Shown: piece after piece, positions 42,910 through 50,169 of the stretch
Numbering within the stretch: the stretch's first letter is position 1
How the letters are laid out: each line of letters begins with the position of its first letter
Origin: JBIYSM02 sp044759095
GTDB taxonomy: Bacteria > Bacillota > Bacilli > Brevibacillales > Brevibacillaceae
DNA length: 64,000 nt
Direction: 5' to 3'
NCBI RefSeq assembly: GCF_044759095.2
Contig: NZ_JBIYSM020000001.1
Span: forward strand, 133,376-197,375
Position numbers and translations under genes: made by a program
The notes under the pieces: generated by a model
What the model was told of the DNA's origin: nothing
The model's input: the letters and a program-made list of their open reading frames with translations, nothing else
Database searches by the model: none

Positions 42910-44115
42910 ATGGAGTATTCATTTTCAAAAAATGTGGACGCATTAACCTCGTCGGCTGTTAGGGAAATCCTGAAGTTGACCCAGGGGAGCCAGGTGATCT
43001 CACTGGCAGGGGGATTGCCGGCCGAGGAGTTCTTCCCGATTGAGGCGATGCGGGATGCTTTTAATCGGGTGTTCGACGGAGGAAACAAATCGCTTCAATA
43101 CGGGTTGACCGATGGCTATATACCGCTGCGGGAATGGATTGCGGCCCGCATGAAACAAAAGAACATGAACGTCGACCTTGCGAACATGATCCTGACCACC
43201 GGTTCGCAGCAGGCGGTTGACCTGTTATGCCAGGTATATCTGGACGAAGGCGATGTCGTCCTGGTGGAAAACCCCACCTATCTGGCGGCTCTGCAGTTGT
43301 TCCAGTTTCGGGGGATTCGGGCCGTGCCGGTAGAGGGTGACGCGGAGGGCATGGATCTGGACGACCTCGCAGCAAAAGTGAAGCAGTATCGACCGAAGAT
43401 GGTCTATGTCGTACCGACGTTTGCCAATCCGACCGGCAAGGTGTGGAGCGTGGAGCGCCGACTCGGCCTTCTGCGGATCTGCCGTGAGAATCATGTGCTG
43501 ATTCTGGAAGACGATCCGTATGGTGAGCTGCAGTTCGATTTGAGCGAAAGCTATCCGACCCTCTTTTCGTTGGATCAGCATCCCAACGGTTCAGCGGTGG
43601 TTTACACCAGCACGTTTTCCAAAACCGTGGCGCCGGCGCTGCGAACGGGCTGGGCGATTGGCGACGCCCAGGTGATTCAGACGATGGTGAGGGCGAAGCA
43701 GGCTGTTGACCTGCACTCCAGCTCCATCGACCAGATGGCGCTGTTTCAACTGTTGAACCACTTTGACCTGGATGCGCACATTGCGACCATTCGCGCAGCG
43801 TATCAGGAACGAATGCAGCTCATGGACGATCTCCTGTCACGGCAGGGGTGGACCGATATCAAGTGGAACAAGCCAAAAGGCGGGATGTTCTTCTGGATGG
43901 AGCTGCCCGAAGGCGTCAAAGCCGAAGAGATGCTGGTGCGGGCCGTACAGGAAGGAGTTGCGTTCGTGCCGGGGAGTCCGTTCTACGCGGAACAACCGAA
44001 GGCAAACACGCTGCGCCTGAACTTTACCCATACGAATCGGGAAAACATGATTCTCGCCATCGACCGCTTGTCCAAGGTCATTGGGGAGTTCTGCCAGAGT
44101 GTTGGGCAGCCATAA
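42910..44115 (+). CDS. PLP-dependent aminotransferase (LysN/2-aminoadipate type)
   Basis: This 401-aa fold-type I enzyme is related to the aminotransferase half of MocR regulators but lacks any helix-turn-helix. It starts with EYSFSKNVDALTSSAVREIL, followed by ISLAGGLPAEEFFP, VPTFANPTGKVWS, LEDDPYGELQFD and the PLP lysine in YTSTFSKTVAPALR (near residue 238). Family members include 2-aminoadipate (LysN), aromatic and valine-pyruvate aminotransferases; the substrate cannot be chosen here. AAAGGGAGAG precedes the ATG. It is a single gene closed by a strong terminator. Confidence 0.88.
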   Translation: MEYSFSKNVDALTSSAVREILKLTQGSQVISLAGGLPAEEFFPIEAMRDAFNRVFDGGNKSLQYGLTDGYIPLREWIAARMKQKNMNVDLANMILTTGSQQAVDLLCQVYLDEGDVVLVENPTYLAALQLFQFRGIRAVPVEGDAEGMDLDDLAAKVKQYRPKMVYVVPTFANPTGKVWSVERRLGLLRICRENHVLILEDDPYGELQFDLSESYPTLFSLDQHPNGSAVVYTSTFSKTVAPALRTGWAIGDAQVIQTMVRAKQAVDLHSSSIDQMALFQLLNHFDLDAHIATIRAAYQERMQLMDDLLSRQGWTDIKWNKPKGGMFFWMELPEGVKAEEMLVRAVQEGVAFVPGSPFYAEQPKANTLRLNFTHTNRENMILAIDRLSKVIGEFCQSVGQP

Positions 44116-44128
44116 TGGAAACAAAAAA

Positions 44129-44165
44129 GGCACTTACCGCTGCAGGTAAGTGCCATTCTTTTTTA
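44129..44165. terminator. Terminator after the LysN-like gene
   Basis: GGCACTTAC pairs with GTAAGTGCC, followed by ATTCTTTTTTA. Repeat copy F begins immediately after it. Confidence 0.85.
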
Positions 44166-44170
44166 GTAGA

Positions 44171-44247
44171 TAACAATACAGCCACTAGAAAAGTGTTCGG
44201 GGCCCCAGCCGACACCAGCGATAGCTTACGTCGGCTGGGTTATATTA
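44171..44247 (+). repeat. Dispersed repeat, copy F (5'-shortened)
   Basis: It has AATACAGCCACTAGAAAAG, GTTCGGGGCCCC and the CAGCCGAC/GTCGGCTG hairpin, but lacks the AT-rich end. Its last bases overlap the encapsulin stop codon. Confidence 0.8.
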
Positions 44248-45093
44248 CGCTTCCGTTTCTTCCAGTGTGCAAATTGCGCTGGGCCGCTTGATCCGCAAAA
44301 CGACGCATTCATAGACGCGGAACAGGCTGTTCATCTGTTCGTCGCCCAAAAACGCCGTGTCGAAATCCTCGGCAATCGCCAGATCCAGGTTGTGGCGACC
44401 GGTTGCCACCAGTACGCCGGACCGCCCTTTGATCGTCGGAGACTGGTAGACTCCGTCCGTAACCAGATTGCGGACATGCTCGATCTCCAACACATTGGTG
44501 CCTTTGTGTACGCGATGGAGCAGCGAATACAGCTCAGGAGAGACGACCAAAGCGTACGGACCGCTGTGACCCATTTTCAGCAGCTTGTTGCGAGCTTCCA
44601 CAATGTCGGCAAAAGCGTTCCCTGATTCCATCCAATCGCTTTTCAGATGAGTGAGGCGGCCTTTGACGTTCATCAGGCCCGGCAGGTCAAATTCCGGGGA
44701 ACCATTGAAAATCAAATCGTCCTCCATCAATGCGCAGCCTGCCGCCGCATTTGCCGCCGCACTCATATCCAGCGGCATGCCCAGCGTCCGGGCCTGGGAA
44801 ATATCACGCCAGTAAAGCACAAAATCCTTGTACAAGATCGGGATGGTCAGACTTACCCTGCGGCTCGGCTGAGTCAATTCCAGCGATTCACCGCGAAGGT
44901 TCAATCCGCCGAAGCGGGATTCGTCATAAATATCGTTGGTAATCGTTTGAATTCCCTCGCCCAAAGGCCCGTAGATGTCGATAAAGCGTCGTCCTACGAG
45001 TTGACGGCGGGCCATTTCGATGACGGTCTCATCCAGTTGACTCCATTCCCCTTGGGAAAGAGGGGAGTCGGGAAATTTACGGAGCTTGTCCAT
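44245..45093 (-). CDS. Encapsulin shell protein (family 1, HK97 fold)
   Basis: The 282-aa protein has the encapsulin landmarks: an N-terminal helix (FPDSPLSQGEWSQLDETVIEMAR), the RRFIDIYGPLGEGIQT strand, IPILYKDFVLYWRDI, the P-domain region with AAANAAAGCALMEDDLIFNG, and a C-terminal strand (DTAFLGDEQMNSLFRVYECV). These proteins self-assemble into icosahedral nanocompartments that package cargo through a short C-terminal tag. The ATG at 45093 is 8 nt after GGAGG; a TTG five codons upstream overlaps that site. The gene lies 32 nt after the cargo gene, in the same operon. Confidence 0.92.
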   Translation of the reverse strand: MDKLRKFPDSPLSQGEWSQLDETVIEMARRQLVGRRFIDIYGPLGEGIQTITNDIYDESRFGGLNLRGESLELTQPSRRVSLTIPILYKDFVLYWRDISQARTLGMPLDMSAAANAAAGCALMEDDLIFNGSPEFDLPGLMNVKGRLTHLKSDWMESGNAFADIVEARNKLLKMGHSGPYALVVSPELYSLLHRVHKGTNVLEIEHVRNLVTDGVYQSPTIKGRSGVLVATGRHNLDLAIAEDFDTAFLGDEQMNSLFRVYECVVLRIKRPSAICTLEETEA

Positions 45094-45125
45094 TTCACGT
45101 TCCTCCAATCATCTCTGTGTATTGG

Positions 45126-45731
45126 TTACCGGTGTTTCAGACTACCGACGGTCAATCCCTTTTTTCCCGCAGGTTCAGCAGAGGAGGGGAACATCTGCGG
45201 TTCAGCCGCAGGAGCGGACTCCTTGGAGGCCGATACCTTCAAATGGTCAACTTGATGGATCTCGTGGCCCTCGTCATGGTCGGTCAGATTGGCGTGATAT
45301 ACATCGGAAAATCTTTCGCTCAGCGTCGCCATGATTTCCTTGACGCGCAGATAGTCGTTCTGCGTTGCTTCACGCATGCGGTTCAGCAGCTGCCGCGTCT
45401 CTTCGTCCTGAAACTCGTACAAGGAGAGCTCCAGATGCTCCCGAAAATTGTGCAGTCCAAAACGCTCCAGATTAATGTCTGACAACAGACGGGAAAGTTC
45501 GCGGTCGCTCAGCTGTTCCGCCTTTTTATCCTCTGTCAGAGAGCCGAGGTAGGGGATGAGCTCGTTCAGTCGGCCGAGTCGCTGTTCCTCTTCTTCCAGA
45601 ATGTGATGGTAGTACAGTTTGGAATGTTCATCCTGGGCGGAATCAATAATGGGTTGGATAATTCCCATGAACCGAGTGATAAATCCTTTGGTTTGATTAA
45701 AAATGGTGTAAAGCTGAGACATTTCCTGCAC
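45126..45731 (-). CDS. Encapsulin cargo protein, IMEF-like ferritin-like protein
   Basis: The 201-aa helical protein has a hemerythrin/ferritin-like core with clustered Glu and His (YYHHILEEEEQRLGRL, ERFGLHNFREHLELSLYEF). A low-complexity linker rich in Ala/Pro/Glu leads to a C-terminal tag KKGLTVGSLKHR, the signature for loading into encapsulin. This combination matches the iron-mineralising encapsulin-associated Firmicute (IMEF) cargo, which oxidises and stores large amounts of iron inside the shell. The start is the GTG 7 nt after GAGGAGGTGG; the ATG nine bases later is the alternative. It is upstream of the shell gene. Confidence 0.88.
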   Translation of the reverse strand: MQEMSQLYTIFNQTKGFITRFMGIIQPIIDSAQDEHSKLYYHHILEEEEQRLGRLNELIPYLGSLTEDKKAEQLSDRELSRLLSDINLERFGLHNFREHLELSLYEFQDEETRQLLNRMREATQNDYLRVKEIMATLSERFSDVYHANLTDHDEGHEIHQVDHLKVSASKESAPAAEPQMFPSSAEPAGKKGLTVGSLKHR

Positions 45732-45767
45732 CCGAACTCCACCTCCTCGTAAAAGAATGTATCTTAT

Positions 45768-45797
45768 ATTATACCGTTGGAAAAATACACCGGGCAA
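45768..45797 (-). promoter_or_regulatory. Promoter of the encapsulin operon
   Basis: On the minus strand: TTGCCC (45792-45797), an 18-nt spacer and TATAAT (45768-45773). No convincing Fur box overlaps it, unlike the divergent gene. Confidence 0.55.
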
Positions 45798-45855
45798 GAA
45801 ATATGTAAGTCTCTTCGTAGTTTGTGTCGTTGAGAAAAAGTTATCATGGGGAGTA

Positions 45856-45912
45856 TTGTCAAAACCAAATGGGAATGATAATATTTATCAATAAGAGTGA
45901 TATTCATTATCA
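45856..45912 (+). promoter_or_regulatory. Fur-controlled promoter of the DUF2325 gene
   Basis: TTGTCA (45856-45861), a 17-nt spacer and TAATAT (45879-45884). TGATAATATTTATCA (45876-45890) matches the 7-1-7 Fur motif at all but one position. TGATATTCATTATCA (45898-45912) is a second match 7 nt downstream. Confidence 0.8.
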
Positions 45913-45964
45913 ATTGCTGAAAAAAATATACACCAGAAAAATCAGTGCAAGGAGGTATTTTTAT

Positions 45965-46246
45965 ATGTCAGCCATTCTCGTTATCGGTGGAGATCGTCTC
46001 GGCAACATCGTCGACTTGTTGCAGGAGCGGGGATTTGAGGAAATTCACCACGTGACCGGTCGGAAAAGTTCGCAAACGGGTGTGAAAATCCCCACCAGTG
46101 TCGATATGATTCTCGTTCTGACCGACTTCGTCAACCACAATTTGGCGAAAACCGTAAAAAGCCAGGCAAAGGAACGTTCTCTTCCCATTCTTTTCTGCAA
46201 GCGTTCATGTGCGGCCATAGCCAAGGCGTTTCGTCACAGTGCGTAA
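45965..46246 (+). CDS. DUF2325-type protein, Fur-regulated
   Basis: The 93-aa protein starts MSAILVIGGDRLGNIVDLLQ, has VTGRKSSQTGVKIP and MILVLTDFVNHNLAKTVKSQA, and ends ILFCKRSCAAIAKAF. This is the Rossmann-like DUF2325 pattern with a CxxxC near the C-terminus. Function is not established; the Cys pair and position suggest redox or metal-related action. AAGGAGG is 9 nt before the ATG. Two Fur boxes in its promoter, and the divergent encapsulin operon, tie it to iron homeostasis. Confidence 0.8.
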   Translation: MSAILVIGGDRLGNIVDLLQERGFEEIHHVTGRKSSQTGVKIPTSVDMILVLTDFVNHNLAKTVKSQAKERSLPILFCKRSCAAIAKAFRHSA

Positions 46247-46309
46247 ATCATACATAACGTCGGTTGAGGGCAGACTACAAACGAGTCCCACTCCACGGAG
46301 GAATGCCAA

Positions 46310-46456
46310 GTGAAAAAAAATCAGCTTGATGAACTTCCGATTGCGGCATTGACGGATGAACAGCTGAATCGCCTCAAGCAAGCGGAAGAGCAGTTAAACC
46401 GTGAAGGCAGCGAGGTATATCTGATTGCCTTTGAAAAACAAGCCCCGTCCCAATAG
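46310..46456 (+). CDS. Small acidic protein (48 aa)
   Basis: A GTG start 7 nt after GGAGGA opens 48 codons beginning KKNQLDELPIAALTDEQL; a central amphipathic helix (RLKQAEEQLNREG) is followed by EVYLIAFEKQ. The stop codon sits inside the terminator stem. The helix-plus-strand pattern and strong ribosome binding site support a real gene. It may be transcribed with the Fur-controlled DUF2325 gene 63 nt upstream. No family is recognised. Confidence 0.6.
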   Translation: MKKNQLDELPIAALTDEQLNRLKQAEEQLNREGSEVYLIAFEKQAPSQ

Positions 46457-46473
46457 ACGGGGGTATTTTTTTG
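46443..46473 (+). terminator. Terminator after the 48-aa gene
   Basis: CCCCGTC pairs with GACGGGG, followed by GTATTTTTTT. Confidence 0.85.
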
Positions 46474-46499
46474 GAGAGGAAAGCTCGACGGAAGCTTTT

Positions 46500-47216
46500 T
46501 TATTTGAAGACGAATTTCTCCAGCTGCTGTTTGAGCGCGTCAATGCCGATCGCAAAGCCGAGGCATTGACTGGATTGAATAATAAAGGCGTTGAGACCGA
46601 CCACTTCCCCGTTCAAATTAATCAGCGGGCCGCCGCTGTTGCCCGGATTGATTGCGGCATCCGTCTGAAAAATCTCCTCGTACGTCCTTCTCGCCACCTG
46701 CAGACGACGATTTTTCGCACTGATAATTCCGGCAGTGACGGAGTTTTCCAAACCAAGCGGCGAACCGATGCTGATTACCCATTCGCCCACTTTGGTCTCG
46801 GACGATCTTCCCAAGGGCAGCGGTTGAAGCTTGAAATCGGTGTCTATCTTGATGACAGCATAATCCCGTTTGGGGTCACTCAGCACTCGCTTGGCTTCGA
46901 ATACGCGGCCGTTGCACAGTTTCACGAGAATCGTCTTGGATTTGCCGACGACGTGTTCGCTGGTCAGGATGTACCCTTTGGGATGAAAGATAAATCCTGA
47001 GCCAAAGCTTCGCTCCGTCGGCAGCGGAATCTCTTGGGAGATCAAGCTGCGAATCAACTGGTCGATATTATGGGAATGAGGTGTATCTTCGGTGACGATG
47101 GAGACGACGCCATCCTTGACGCGCTCCACGATCGGGACAAAGAAGTTGAACGGGTGAAGACTGCTGCTCACAGGGTATTTATTTTTTGTGTAACTGGACC
47201 ATTTTCTACTTTTCAC
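46500..47216 (-). CDS. Trypsin-like serine protease (HtrA-like core only)
   Basis: The 238-aa protein contains just the chymotrypsin-fold protease domain: SGFIFHPKGYILTSEHVVG (catalytic His), PKRDYAVIKID (Asp) and TDAAINPGNSGGPLINLNG (Ser). No signal peptide, transmembrane anchor or PDZ domain is present, unlike typical HtrA/DegP. It may be cytoplasmic, or targeted in some other way. GGGGAG lies 6 nt before the GTG at 47216; a TTG one codon earlier is the alternative. It converges with the DUF2325/48-aa unit. Confidence 0.85.
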   Translation of the reverse strand: MKSRKWSSYTKNKYPVSSSLHPFNFFVPIVERVKDGVVSIVTEDTPHSHNIDQLIRSLISQEIPLPTERSFGSGFIFHPKGYILTSEHVVGKSKTILVKLCNGRVFEAKRVLSDPKRDYAVIKIDTDFKLQPLPLGRSSETKVGEWVISIGSPLGLENSVTAGIISAKNRRLQVARRTYEEIFQTDAAINPGNSGGPLINLNGEVVGLNAFIIQSSQCLGFAIGIDALKQQLEKFVFK

Positions 47217-47302
47217 CAATCTCTCCCCCTACAGCAGATAGGTATGTATCATTCTATGGCAGCGTCGGAGGGAAGGGACGCCCAAATTCTTAGACTGTTT
47301 TA

Positions 47303-47370
47303 ATATCAATATTTTTGATTGATATAATAAAGAAATCACATTGGTATCCACATGCATTTCCACTTATAAT
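47303..47370 (+). promoter_or_regulatory. padR promoter region with palindrome
   Basis: ATATCAAT and ATTGATAT (47303-47325) are perfect 8-bp arms around a 7-nt spacer and overlap a TATAAT (47323-47328). A second candidate promoter, TTGGTA-18-TATAAT (47341-47370), lies closer to the gene. The palindrome may be the PadR operator. Confidence 0.5.
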
Positions 47371-47446
47371 GACGAAAGAGCCGAAATATTTTTTCAGATA
47401 AAGAGACAACTGGGCGAAATGATTTGTAATGGAGGAGCATAGAGAG

Positions 47447-47980
47447 ATGGATGTCAAAACGATCATACTCGGTTTCTTGAGCTATGGTGAAATGAGTGGA
47501 TACGATATCAAGCAGGCTTTTTCCAACAGCATCGGCTTCTTTTACGATGCCAGCTTTGGAGCGATCTATCCCGCGCTCCGCAAGCTCGAGGAAGAAGGTT
47601 ACGTCACCAAACAGGAAATTATCCAGTCCGGAAAGCCCAATAAAATTTTGTATAAAATTACCGATGCAGGCCGTCAGCTGTTCCATCAGGAAATTCAAAC
47701 CCCTATTTTGCCGCCGGTGCTTCGTTCCGACATGCTGGTGAAAATCTTCTTTGGCAGCAGTCGTACGCCTGAGGAACAAAAGGCGCTGCTGAATGCTTGT
47801 CTGGAAACACAGCGAAGAATGCTGACCCACAGCAAGGATTCCTTGCAAAAACTGGGGGATGGATTTGACCAATACCAACGGTTTTGCTGGGAATATACCA
47901 TACACCACCTGGAAACCACGATCTCTTTTTTGGAGCAAAAAATACCGGGGCTTCTCGAGCAGCACGCTTGTACGCTGTAA
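47447..47980 (+). CDS. PadR-family transcriptional regulator
   Basis: The 177-aa protein has an N-terminal winged helix (KTIILGFLSYGEMSGYDIKQAF, ASFGAIYPALRKLEEEGYV, ITDAGRQLFHQEI) and a C-terminal helical dimerisation domain typical of PadR subfamily-1 (VirS-type). Ligands are often phenolics, drugs or unknown. No transporter or enzyme gene lies beside it, so its target is probably itself or elsewhere. The ATG at 47447 is 9 nt after GGAGGAG. Confidence 0.85.
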   Translation: MDVKTIILGFLSYGEMSGYDIKQAFSNSIGFFYDASFGAIYPALRKLEEEGYVTKQEIIQSGKPNKILYKITDAGRQLFHQEIQTPILPPVLRSDMLVKIFFGSSRTPEEQKALLNACLETQRRMLTHSKDSLQKLGDGFDQYQRFCWEYTIHHLETTISFLEQKIPGLLEQHACTL

Positions 47981-48042
47981 CATGCCTGCCGGACTGTCGC
48001 TTCCGCTGCGCCGCCGGTGAGCGATCACGCTGTCTGCAAATC

Positions 48043-48192
48043 ATAAGAAAACCCACCCGGCATTAGCTATCCTCAACCCACTCGGCGGTAGCTATCGCTG
48101 AGCCGAGTGGGGTCCCTTTCTTCGCCGGGCGGGGCCCCGACCCCTTTTCTAGCGGCTGTATGGGATGTCCAAATTTATAAATTCTTATACAC
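48043..48192 (-). repeat. Dispersed repeat, copy G (long-arm subtype, inverted)
   Basis: On the plus strand it begins ATAAGAA and ends TTCTTATACAC. Read on the minus strand it has the AT-rich end, the ATACAGCCGCTAGAAAAG core and the nested CCCACTCGG/CCGAGTGGG hairpin. It lies between padR and the aminopeptidase gene, pointing toward padR. Confidence 0.85.
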
Positions 48193-48193
48193 T

Positions 48194-48231
48194 AAAAAAG
48201 CGAAAAGACGTCTTCGTCTTTTCGCTTTTTT
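48194..48231. terminator. Bidirectional terminator near the aminopeptidase gene
   Basis: AAAAAAGCGAAAAGAC pairs with GTCTTTTCGCTTTTTT. It is the terminator for the minus-strand peptidase gene. Confidence 0.9.
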
Positions 48232-48236
48232 CGCTG

Positions 48237-49349
48237 CTACTTCAGGTTTTCCGGATTGAGACATTCTAGTTCGGGAACGACAAAACGGCCGTCTTTTCGG
48301 ATCAGGCGGTCGTCGAAGTAGATTTCCCCGCCGCCCCACTCCGGACGCTGGATGCAGACCAGATCCCAGTGAATGGAGGATTTGTTGCCATTGAACGCTT
48401 CATCATAAGCCTGGCCAGGTGTGAAATGGAAGCTGCCGTCAATCTTCTCGTCAAACAGGATGTCCTTCATCGGGTTTTGGATGAACGGATTGACGCCGAT
48501 CGCAAATTCACCAATGTAGCGGGCGCCTTCATCCGTATCAAACACATCGTTGATGCGGGCGGTATCGTTGGCGGTAGCTTCCACAATTTTCCCGTCCTTG
48601 AAGGTCAGCTTGATATTGTCGAAGGTAAAGCCTTGATACGGAGACGGCGTGTTGTAGCTCAGGACGCCGTTGACCGAATCCTTCACCGGAGCGGTAAAGA
48701 CCTCTCCGTCCGGAATGTTGTTTTCGCCGGCGCACTTGATGGCTGGGATCCCTTTGATGGAGAACGAAAGATCGGTTCCTGGGCCTGTGATGCGTACCTG
48801 GTCGGTTGCTTGCATCAGCTCCACCAGGTTGTCCATTGCTTTGGACATTTTGCTGTAATCGAGGGTGCACACCTTGAAGTAGAAGTCTTCGAAGGCCTCC
48901 GTGCTCATGTTGGCAAGCTGAGCCATGGACGCGTTGGGGTAACGCAAAACGACCCATTTGGTTTCGGGGACGCGCACGTCCAGTACGGGCCGCTGCAGCA
49001 GCGTAGAGTGCAGCTTCATCTTGTCTCCGGGGACATCTGCGTATTCATTGATGTTATCGCCGCCGCGAATGCCGATATAGCAGTCCATCTTTTTCATGAA
49101 GGAAACGTCTGCTTCCCTCATGACAGCCAGCTGCTCTTCCTTGAAGCCGAGCATCAGCTCCCGCTGAACTAGCGGGTTAATCAATTGAACATAGGGATTG
49201 CCTCCTGCCTCGTACACCTTGGGGATCACGGCACGAACCAGATCGGTTACTTCTCCTATCGCGTAAATCAGGACGTTTTCGTTCGCTTGCACGCGCGTGG
49301 AGTAATTGACCAGCACGTCAGCCAGTTTTTCTAATCGGGGATCTTTCAT
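48237..49349 (-). CDS. M29-family aminopeptidase (AmpS/aminopeptidase T-like)
   Basis: The 370-aa protein has the thermophilic aminopeptidase fold. The metal-site residues are in CAGENNIPDGEVFTAP (Glu), RYIGEFAIGVN (Glu) and NKSSIHWDLV (His, Asp), with GGGEIYFDD near the end. M29 enzymes are dimeric cytoplasmic metallo-aminopeptidases (Co/Zn) releasing N-terminal amino acids. A GAGGT lies 12 nt before the ATG, a long spacing. It forms a single-gene unit. Confidence 0.93.
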   Translation of the reverse strand: MKDPRLEKLADVLVNYSTRVQANENVLIYAIGEVTDLVRAVIPKVYEAGGNPYVQLINPLVQRELMLGFKEEQLAVMREADVSFMKKMDCYIGIRGGDNINEYADVPGDKMKLHSTLLQRPVLDVRVPETKWVVLRYPNASMAQLANMSTEAFEDFYFKVCTLDYSKMSKAMDNLVELMQATDQVRITGPGTDLSFSIKGIPAIKCAGENNIPDGEVFTAPVKDSVNGVLSYNTPSPYQGFTFDNIKLTFKDGKIVEATANDTARINDVFDTDEGARYIGEFAIGVNPFIQNPMKDILFDEKIDGSFHFTPGQAYDEAFNGNKSSIHWDLVCIQRPEWGGGEIYFDDRLIRKDGRFVVPELECLNPENLK

Positions 49350-49400
49350 GGATGCTTATGTACCTCGCTTTCGTCGATTCCTTCCTATTTTACACAGAAA

Positions 49401-49436
49401 AAAGAAAAAAAAGCTACCCGGGGACACAAGGGTAGC
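49401..49436 (-). terminator. Terminator of the YjcZ-like gene
   Basis: GCTACCC and GGGTAGC form a stem. On the minus strand it is followed by TTTTTTTTC. Confidence 0.8.
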
Positions 49437-49505
49437 CGTGCGGCAGAACGCGCAACAGGATTCGGTGTTAATATATATGCGTGCACTCCTTAAAATGTTA
49501 GCTTA

Positions 49506-49607
49506 TCAATGATTATTTTCACACGCACAAGCTACGATGACCAGCAGGATAAACAGGATCAATACAAGTGTAAAATCGTCGAAGTCACCGTTAAAGATGC
49601 TGCTCAT
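49506..49607 (-). CDS. YjcZ-like mini-protein (33 aa)
   Basis: A 33-residue protein, MSSIFNGDFDDFTLVLILF and then ILLVIVACACENNH, with a short polar head and one hydrophobic helix. This matches the pattern of YjcZ-family sporulation proteins (F-x-L-x-x-x-L-F-I-L-L-x-I). AAGGAGG lies 10 nt before the ATG. A sigma-K-like promoter sits upstream and a T-rich terminator downstream, making a complete minimal gene. It is probably a membrane-associated spore protein; exact role unknown. Confidence 0.75.
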   Translation of the reverse strand: MSSIFNGDFDDFTLVLILFILLVIVACACENNH

Positions 49608-49654
49608 GAATGAACATCCTCCTTCGTTATTTAAGCCTCTTGTGCTTACATCCA

Positions 49655-49682
49655 TAACATATGGGTTTTCGCACAGGGGCGT
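49655..49682 (-). promoter_or_regulatory. Sigma-K-like promoter of the YjcZ-like gene
   Basis: On the minus strand: AC, 17 nt, then CATATGTTA, which fits the sigma-K pattern (AC, CATANNNTA). It lies about 48 bp before the start codon. Confidence 0.45.
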
Positions 49683-49754
49683 AACGGCATATGCCTATTT
49701 TTCAAATGTTTATTATTCAGAAAATCAGGAAAAGCTAGAGGATACAAGAAGACT

Positions 49755-50015
49755 ATGGCAAAACGAAAGGACGGCAATTATATGCGCAGAGCGATTTCCG
49801 CATCGCAGCATCAATTTCTCTCCATTACCATCAACGTCGGGGAAGACTTTAAGTCCATTGCCTGGAAGGCGCAATACGACATGGATTTTAATACGGAATG
49901 TCTGTTTTGCTTTTCCGAACGGATTACCGGATACCGCGTGGAAGACGAACGAGGGCAAACCGGTAAAGTGGCGGTCTGTCCGCATTGCGAGAAGGTAAAC
50001 GCGATTTACGCCTGA
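49755..50015 (+). CDS. Small zinc-ribbon-like protein (86 aa)
   Basis: A soluble protein beginning MAKRKDGNYMRRAISASQ. It contains CLFC (near residue 50) and CPHC near the C-terminus, a spacing that could hold one zinc ion. Between them lies FSERITGYRVEDERGQTGK. Only a weak ribosome binding site (AAGAAG) precedes the ATG; the ATG at 49782 is a possible alternative. The gene ends with a strong terminator. I do not recognise a named family. Confidence 0.65.
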   Translation: MAKRKDGNYMRRAISASQHQFLSITINVGEDFKSIAWKAQYDMDFNTECLFCFSERITGYRVEDERGQTGKVAVCPHCEKVNAIYA

Positions 50016-50028
50016 TGAAGGCAGAAAG

Positions 50029-50061
50029 AGCCCCGCCCAGACTTTTTCGGGCGGGCTTTTT
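50029..50061 (+). terminator. Terminator after the 86-aa gene
   Basis: AGCCCCGCCC and GGGCGGGCT form the stem, followed by TTTTTG. Confidence 0.85.
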
Positions 50062-50169
50062 GCATGGAATGGAACTGTATCCACCATGTACCACCTCACG
50101 GCAAGCAGGAGTGAAACAGGTTGGCGCGAATATAAGTAGGGGTATACATAGTGGATAAGAGGTGAACTC

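Noticed and set aside
45755..45775. PerR-box-like TTATATTATA over the encapsulin promoter
   Set aside because: It matches the PerR consensus poorly and is largely explained by the -10 hexamer.
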